Of a DNA stretch of 64,000 nt, positions 59,877-64,000 are shown piece by piece. A model generated the notes under the pieces. It had not been told where the DNA came from and did no database searches. It saw only the letters and a list, made by a program, of their open reading frames with translations. Source of the DNA: Kitasatospora terrestris. GTDB taxonomy: Bacteria > Actinomycetota > Actinomycetes > Streptomycetales > Streptomycetaceae. A program made the position numbers and the translations under genes. The number at the start of each line of letters is the position of its first letter. Position 1 is the stretch's first letter. The stretch lies in the NCBI RefSeq assembly GCF_039542905.1, contig NZ_BAABIS010000001.1, positions 7,006,001 through 7,070,000 on the forward strand, written 5' to 3'.

Positions 59877-60727
59877 GCGGCAACGGCTACGCGCACCCGG
59901 AACGGCTGGTCTCCACCGAGTGGTTGGCCGCCCACCTGACGGACGGCACCGTTCGCATCGTCGACGTCGACGAGGACACCGCCGCCTACGACCGGGGCCA
60001 CATCCCGGGCGCGGTCGGCTGGAACTGGACCACCGACCTGCACAGCCCCGTCGGCCGGGACCACCTCGACCGGGAGGCGCTCGGCCGGCTGCTGTCCGCC
60101 GCCGGGGTCGAGGACGACACCACCGTGGTGCTGTACGGCGGCAACGACAACTGGTTCGCGGCGTACGCGTACTGGATCCTGCGACTGCGCGGCTTCGAGG
60201 CGGTGAAACTGCTCGACGGCGGCCGCAGGAAATGGGAGTCGGAGGGCCGTGGACTCACCCACGAGGTGATGGACTACCAGCACACCGGATACACCGTCGA
60301 CGGCCGCGAACGGCCCGAGATCCGCGCGCTGCGCTACGAGGTGCTCGCCCGCACCGGCGGCGAACTCGGCCTGGTGGACGTCCGCTCGCCCGAGGAGTAC
60401 CGCGGCGAGCGGCTCGCCCCGCCGCACCTGCCGCAGGAACAGGCCCAGGTGCCGGGCCACATCCCCGGCGCGGTCAACATCCCCTGGTCGCAGGCGGCCA
60501 ACGACGACGGCACCTTCAAGTCCGCCGCCGAGCTGCGCGCCCTGTACGGGAGCGCGGGCATCGACGGCGGACGTGAGGTGGTCGCGTACTGCAGGATCGG
60601 CGAGCGCTCCGCGCACACCTGGTTCGCACTCACCGAGCTGCTGGGCTACGGCAACGTGAAGAACTACGACGGCTCGTGGACCGAGTACGGCTCACTGGTC
60701 GGCGCACCGGTGGCGCTCGGCGCCTGA
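59873..60727 (+). CDS. Thiosulfate/3-mercaptopyruvate sulfurtransferase
   Basis: 284-aa tandem-rhodanese sulfurtransferase. The ATG overlaps the preceding stop. The catalytic Cys240 sits in the loop AYCRIGERS. N-terminal inactive domain about 15-130, C-terminal active domain about 160-280. It would transfer sulfur from thiosulfate to cyanide, sulfite or a thiol, linking to the persulfide dioxygenase-like neighbour. Last gene of the three-gene sulfur set. Confidence 0.93.
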   Translation: MSGNGYAHPERLVSTEWLAAHLTDGTVRIVDVDEDTAAYDRGHIPGAVGWNWTTDLHSPVGRDHLDREALGRLLSAAGVEDDTTVVLYGGNDNWFAAYAYWILRLRGFEAVKLLDGGRRKWESEGRGLTHEVMDYQHTGYTVDGRERPEIRALRYEVLARTGGELGLVDVRSPEEYRGERLAPPHLPQEQAQVPGHIPGAVNIPWSQAANDDGTFKSAAELRALYGSAGIDGGREVVAYCRIGERSAHTWFALTELLGYGNVKNYDGSWTEYGSLVGAPVALGA

Positions 60728-60748
60728 ACCGCGCCCGAACCGCCGGGG

Positions 60749-61675
60749 CTACAGACCGCCGTTGACCACGGCGCTGGTCACCGCGCCGCGCTGGACGCCC
60801 CACTTGGTGAGGATCCGGTCGTAGTCGCCGTTGCGGATCAGCTGGTCCAGGGTGTGGGCCAGCACGTCCCGCAGCTCGGTGTCGCGCCTGTTCAGCGTGA
60901 TGCCGTACGGGCTGGACTGCCCGTACGCGCCGACCATGGCGAACCGGCCGCCGCGCTCCGGGGCGGTGTTGTACACCGCGACCGGATAGTCGTTCAGGTC
61001 GGCGGCGGCGGTGCCGGCGGACACCTCGGCCTGGGCCAGCGCGTCGGTCTCCAGCTCGTGGAGCTTCATCGGCTTGTCGACCTTCAGGCAGGCGTTGATC
61101 TGCCGCCGGCCCACCTCGGCCTGGATGGTGCCGCGCTGCACGGCCACCGTCCGGCCGCACAGGCTGTCCAGGGAGGAGATGCCCAGCGGGTTGCCGTTGC
61201 GGACCAGGATCGACGTCCCCGTCATGAAGTAGTCGATGAAGTCCACCCCCGGGTCGACCTGCTGGTGGTTGTCGTCGGTGCCCTCCTGGCGGCGCCGGGT
61301 GTCGATCACCGCGGACATCGCCAGGTCGATCTTCTTCTGCTGGACGGACGGGATCACCTGGTCGAAGGGCATGTTCACGAACTCGATCTTCAGGCCCAGG
61401 TAGTTGCCGATCGCCGCCGCGAGGTCCGGGTCCAGGCCGGCCCAGGGCGCCTCCGGGGTCCTGAAGTCGACCGGCGGGTAGTTGAGGTCGGAAGCGATCC
61501 GCAGCACACCGGCGGCACGCACCGGCTGCGGGACGCGGGCCCGCAGCTCGGCCGCCGTCCGGTCGGCCGGACTGGTCGGCGCCGAGCAGGCACCCAGCAG
61601 CAGCGAACCGGTGCCGGCCGCCGCCAGGGCGCGGAGCGGGAGGGAAAGGGGGAAGGGGATGAGGGTAGGGCGCAT
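60749..61675 (-). CDS. Amino-acid-type ABC transporter solute-binding lipoprotein
   Basis: 308-aa family-3 solute-binding protein. Lipobox LLGAC near residue 29. Binding-protein features: LRIASDLNYPPVDF, LDPDLAAAIGNYLG, and DLAMSAVIDTRRRQE. Cys in SLCGRTVAV and INACLKV may form a disulfide, as in polar-amino-acid binders. No ABC permease or ATPase gene is adjacent, so it is an orphan or works with subunits elsewhere. Confidence 0.9.
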   Translation of the reverse strand: MRPTLIPFPLSLPLRALAAAGTGSLLLGACSAPTSPADRTAAELRARVPQPVRAAGVLRIASDLNYPPVDFRTPEAPWAGLDPDLAAAIGNYLGLKIEFVNMPFDQVIPSVQQKKIDLAMSAVIDTRRRQEGTDDNHQQVDPGVDFIDYFMTGTSILVRNGNPLGISSLDSLCGRTVAVQRGTIQAEVGRRQINACLKVDKPMKLHELETDALAQAEVSAGTAAADLNDYPVAVYNTAPERGGRFAMVGAYGQSSPYGITLNRRDTELRDVLAHTLDQLIRNGDYDRILTKWGVQRGAVTSAVVNGGL

Positions 61676-61921
61676 CGCACTCTTCTTGCGTGGAGGGAAG
61701 GAGAGAGCACCGCCGGGGGTCTGCCGGGGTTCGCAGCCGGACCGCGTCGCGTGCCCTGTGGCCGCTGCGGGATGGGCGCGGCCTGTCGACGTGGTCCGCC
61801 ACCGGGGGCGGAAGCCCCCATCCTCGCACCCCGCCCGCGCGGATCACCCGCCGGGGCACTGCTAGCATGCGGCACCGCTCGCTCCGCATACGGCGGAGCC
61901 GCGGCTCACCTGGGGGATTCC

Positions 61922-62857
61922 GTGCACCGTCCTGCCCGCCGTGTCGTCGTGCTCGCCGCGGCCGCCCTGCTGCTCCTGCTCCTGCCGGGGTCGGCCTCGG
62001 CCGCGGGCAACGGCTCGATCAGCACCACGATGACCGGCGTGCCCGGCTCGCTGCCGGTCGGCGGGAGCTTCACGGTGACGATGACCGTCCGGTCGACGTC
62101 CCAGTACCGGATCAACGTGACGGGTTTCTACCTGAGCATGTGGAACTTCGCCCAGCAGGGCGGGAGGCAGGACACCGGCATCACCGTGCTGTGGAACGAC
62201 CCGGCGACCGGGGCCTGGCGGGCCTCGGACCACGTCGAGGGCAACGGCGGCTGGTCGCTCAACGAGCGGGAGCGGGTGCTGTTCATCGAGCCGCACGGCT
62301 CCATGACCGTCCGGGCCACCGTGACGTTCGGCCCCGACGCGTCCCGCGGGACCGTGCACGTGCTGGGCAACGGCGTCATCAGCTACTCGCTGATGAACGG
62401 CCCGCAGTACGTCTACGGCACGCTCGACAGCATCGGGAGCAGCCCGACGGCCACCTTCCGCTACGGGGGCGGGGCCGCCGCGCCCGCGCCGACCACCCGC
62501 TCGGCCGCGCCGAAGGCCACGGCCTCGCGGACGGCCGCCGCGGTGCCGTCCGCGTCGCGTGCGGCGGTGTCCCCGAGCAGCGCCGCGCCGGCTGCTGTCG
62601 CGTCGCCGTCGCCCAGCGCCTCGACGACCGCCGAGGCCTCGCCGTCGGCGTCCGCTTCGCCGTCCACGTCGGCCGGGGCGTCCGTCCCTGCCGCCGCGGC
62701 CGTGCGGACGGTGGCCGACCCGGTGGCGTCGTCGGGCGGGTTCCGCCGGCCGCTGCTCGGCGGGCTGGTGGTGCTGGTGGGTGCCGGCGGCGCGGTGGTC
62801 GCGGTCCTGGTGGCCCGGGCGCGCCGGAGCCGGGAGGCCGGGGCCGGAACGGAGTGA
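61922..62857 (+). CDS. Membrane-anchored cell-surface protein
   Basis: 311 aa from GTG 61922 with GGGGGA 4 nt before it. Sec signal (about 1-25), an extracellular beta-rich domain of about 155 residues (PGSLPVGGSFTVTMTVRS, ISYSLMNGPQYVYG), a Ser/Ala/Pro/Thr-rich stalk (about 185-265), then a C-terminal transmembrane helix (LLGGLVVLVGAGGAVVAVLV) and basic tail RARRSRE. Typical of streptomycete surface proteins of unknown function. There is no LPxTG-type sorting motif. Confidence 0.8.
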   Translation: MHRPARRVVVLAAAALLLLLLPGSASAAGNGSISTTMTGVPGSLPVGGSFTVTMTVRSTSQYRINVTGFYLSMWNFAQQGGRQDTGITVLWNDPATGAWRASDHVEGNGGWSLNERERVLFIEPHGSMTVRATVTFGPDASRGTVHVLGNGVISYSLMNGPQYVYGTLDSIGSSPTATFRYGGGAAAPAPTTRSAAPKATASRTAAAVPSASRAAVSPSSAAPAAVASPSPSASTTAEASPSASASPSTSAGASVPAAAAVRTVADPVASSGGFRRPLLGGLVVLVGAGGAVVAVLVARARRSREAGAGTE

Positions 62858-62915
62858 GCGGTGTGCGGCAGCTCCGGGGGAGGGGCTGCCGCACACCGCG
62901 GGTGGGGGGAGTGGG

Positions 62916-63998
62916 TCAGAGCGCGGTGCAGACCGCGGTCGCGGTCGCCGGGGCGCCGGCGTCGGAGCGCGAGGCCTGGACGCCGAAGCTGGTGCTCGCG
63001 GCGGGCGCCAGCGCGCCGTTGTAGGACAGGTTGGTCGCGGTGATGCTCTGGCCGCTGCGGGTGACCGTGGCGCTCCACGAGCCGGTGACGGTCAGGGAGG
63101 TCGGCCAGTTCCAGCTGACCTGCCAGCCGGTGGTGGGCCGGGTGCCGGTGTTGGTGACGGTCACCGTCGCGGTCAGGCCGCTGCCCCAGTCGTTGAGCCC
63201 GATGGTGGCGGTGCAGCCGCTGCCGGTGCCGCCGCCGGAGGTGGCGGTGGTCGCGGTGACGCCGGCGGAGGCGGCGGAGACGTTCCCGGCCGCGTCCCGG
63301 GCCCGGACGCTGTAGGCGTACGCGGTGGCGGCGGTCAGGCCGGTGTCGGTGTACGCGGTGCCGGTGACGGTGGCGACCTTGGTGGTGCCGCGGTAGACCT
63401 CGTAGCCGGTGACGCCGGTGTTGTCGGTGGCGGCCGTCCAGGAGAGCGAGACGCTGCTGCTGGTGGTGGAGGTGACGGCCAGGCCGGTGGGCGCGGTGGG
63501 TGCCTGGGTGTCGCCGCCGCCTCCGGTGGAGCTGCCGAAGCCGGGGGCCTTGATCGAGGCCAGGTAGCCGTCCTTGGCGGTGTTGACGCTGGTCCAGTCG
63601 TCGTTCAGGATGCCGCCGGTGTCACCGGAGTTGGGGTTCCAGGACCAGAAGGTCCAGTGGAAGGCGTCGGCGCCGCTGGTGGCGGTCGGCCGCAGGTACT
63701 GGACCAGGGCCTTGAGCCAGGTCTGGTCGGTGGTGGACTGCAGCGTGGTGCCGAACTCGCCGAGCCAGACCGGGGCGATGTTCTGGTTGTACAGGTAGCC
63801 CCAGTTCTTGTCCCAGATGCCGGGCATGTTGGCGGGGAAGGACGGGTCGGAGAACCAGCTCTGCTGCGCGACGCTGGTGGCGTAGTCGTGCGCCGAGTAC
63901 ACCACCCGGTTGGCGACGCTGAGTTGGACCGGGTACTGGCCGGCGCCCTGCAGGTTGCCGCCCCACCAGTACGAGCTGCCGTTGAAGGTCTGCACGCC
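62916..63998 (-). CDS. GH5 endoglucanase with FN3 and CBM2, 5' end missing
   Basis: C-terminal 360 residues of a secreted cellulase closely resembling the GH5_1 endoglucanase E1 of Acidothermus cellulolyticus. SYWWGGNLQGAGQYPV, VYSAHDYATSV and the nucleophile Glu in WLGEFGTTLQST are visible, as is FWSWNPNSGDTGGIL near the end of the barrel. A short linker leads to one FN3 domain (PTAPTGLAVTSTTSSSVSLS...), then a CBM2 (GCTATIGLNDWGSG to TAVCTAL). The acid/base Glu and the signal peptide lie beyond the window edge. Confidence 0.9.
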   Translation of the reverse strand, partial: GVQTFNGSSYWWGGNLQGAGQYPVQLSVANRVVYSAHDYATSVAQQSWFSDPSFPANMPGIWDKNWGYLYNQNIAPVWLGEFGTTLQSTTDQTWLKALVQYLRPTATSGADAFHWTFWSWNPNSGDTGGILNDDWTSVNTAKDGYLASIKAPGFGSSTGGGGDTQAPTAPTGLAVTSTTSSSVSLSWTAATDNTGVTGYEVYRGTTKVATVTGTAYTDTGLTAATAYAYSVRARDAAGNVSAASAGVTATTATSGGGTGSGCTATIGLNDWGSGLTATVTVTNTGTRPTTGWQVSWNWPTSLTVTGSWSATVTRSGQSITATNLSYNGALAPAASTSFGVQASRSDAGAPATATAVCTAL

Positions 63999-64000
63999 CT

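Noticed and set aside
1..64000. tRNA, rRNA, CRISPR, insertion sequence or prophage
   Set aside because: No cloverleaf-like, repeat-spacer, transposase or integrase signals were seen on either strand by eye.

Overview
The window is high-GC DNA with GTG and TTG starts, purine-rich ribosome sites, Tat and lipoprotein signals, many secreted polysaccharidases with CBM2 or CBM10 modules, and rare TTA codons. This points to an actinomycete of the Streptomycetaceae (Streptomyces or Kitasatospora). I found about 50 protein genes and no rRNA, tRNA, CRISPR array, insertion sequence or phage genes. The GH5 genes at both ends are cut by the window edges.

Layout. 1-5.9 kb: a mannan-utilisation locus (GH5 mannanase with CBM2, GH2 beta-mannosidase, GH5 mannanase with two CBM10) with three copies of a TTAACCGGTTAA-like operator. 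6-7.6 kb: a MOSC-domain gene that has lost its 3' part next to a membrane-protein gene of unknown function. 7.9-18 kb: a DsbA-like/VKOR disulfide pair, then mostly housekeeping genes (SnoaL-like, CHAD, family-5 uracil-DNA glycosylase, slipin plus CBS protein, GDSL esterase, thioesterase, amidase). 17-23.7 kb: transhydrogenase pntAB, a large FAD/Fe-S dehydrogenase and a HIT-like protein. 23.7-29.5 kb: GH19 chitinase with a chitinase-type promoter dyad, a glycosyltransferase, a secreted transglycosylase-like protein, and a pectate lyase flanked by paired operator dyads. 29.7-36.3 kb: HEAT-repeat protein, ArsR-like regulator, DUF4328 membrane protein, metallophosphoesterase, MFS transporter.

36.4-43.6 kb holds the most notable system. 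A single protein with MbtH-like, adenylation, carrier and thioester-reductase regions is translationally coupled (GTGA overlap) to a divergent leucyl/phenylalanyl-tRNA-protein transferase. This is the architecture of a tRNA-dependent peptide-aldehyde pathway such as the livipeptin system of S. lividans. The adenylation pocket residues look suited to a basic amino acid, which is the kind of N-terminus that L/F-transferases normally modify. The synthetase gene diverges from a membrane GGDEF-EAL gene. Each of these two genes carries one TTA codon, and a perfect 14-bp palindrome lies between them, suggesting developmental (bldA) control.

43.7-49.2 kb: a PP2C/SpoIIE-type phosphatase with sensor, GAF and ATPase domains, an SRPBCC protein, TPR and HEAT-like repeat proteins, and a DUF35 Zn-ribbon/OB protein with three upstream palindromes. 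49.6-53.2 kb: the iron-uptake operon efeO-efeB-efeU behind an iron-box-like site and a perfect 16-bp hairpin. 53.2-55.2 kb: psuG and a PfkB kinase for pseudouridine breakdown. 55.4-57.4 kb: an erythromycin-esterase homologue divergent from a double-HTH MerR regulator, with a 22-bp dyad overlapping the start region. 57.5-60.7 kb: a sulfur-oxidation gene set (sulfite-oxidase-like protein, MBL-rhodanese, sulfurtransferase). 60.7-64 kb: a solute-binding lipoprotein, a membrane-anchored surface protein and a GH5 cellulase with FN3 and CBM2.
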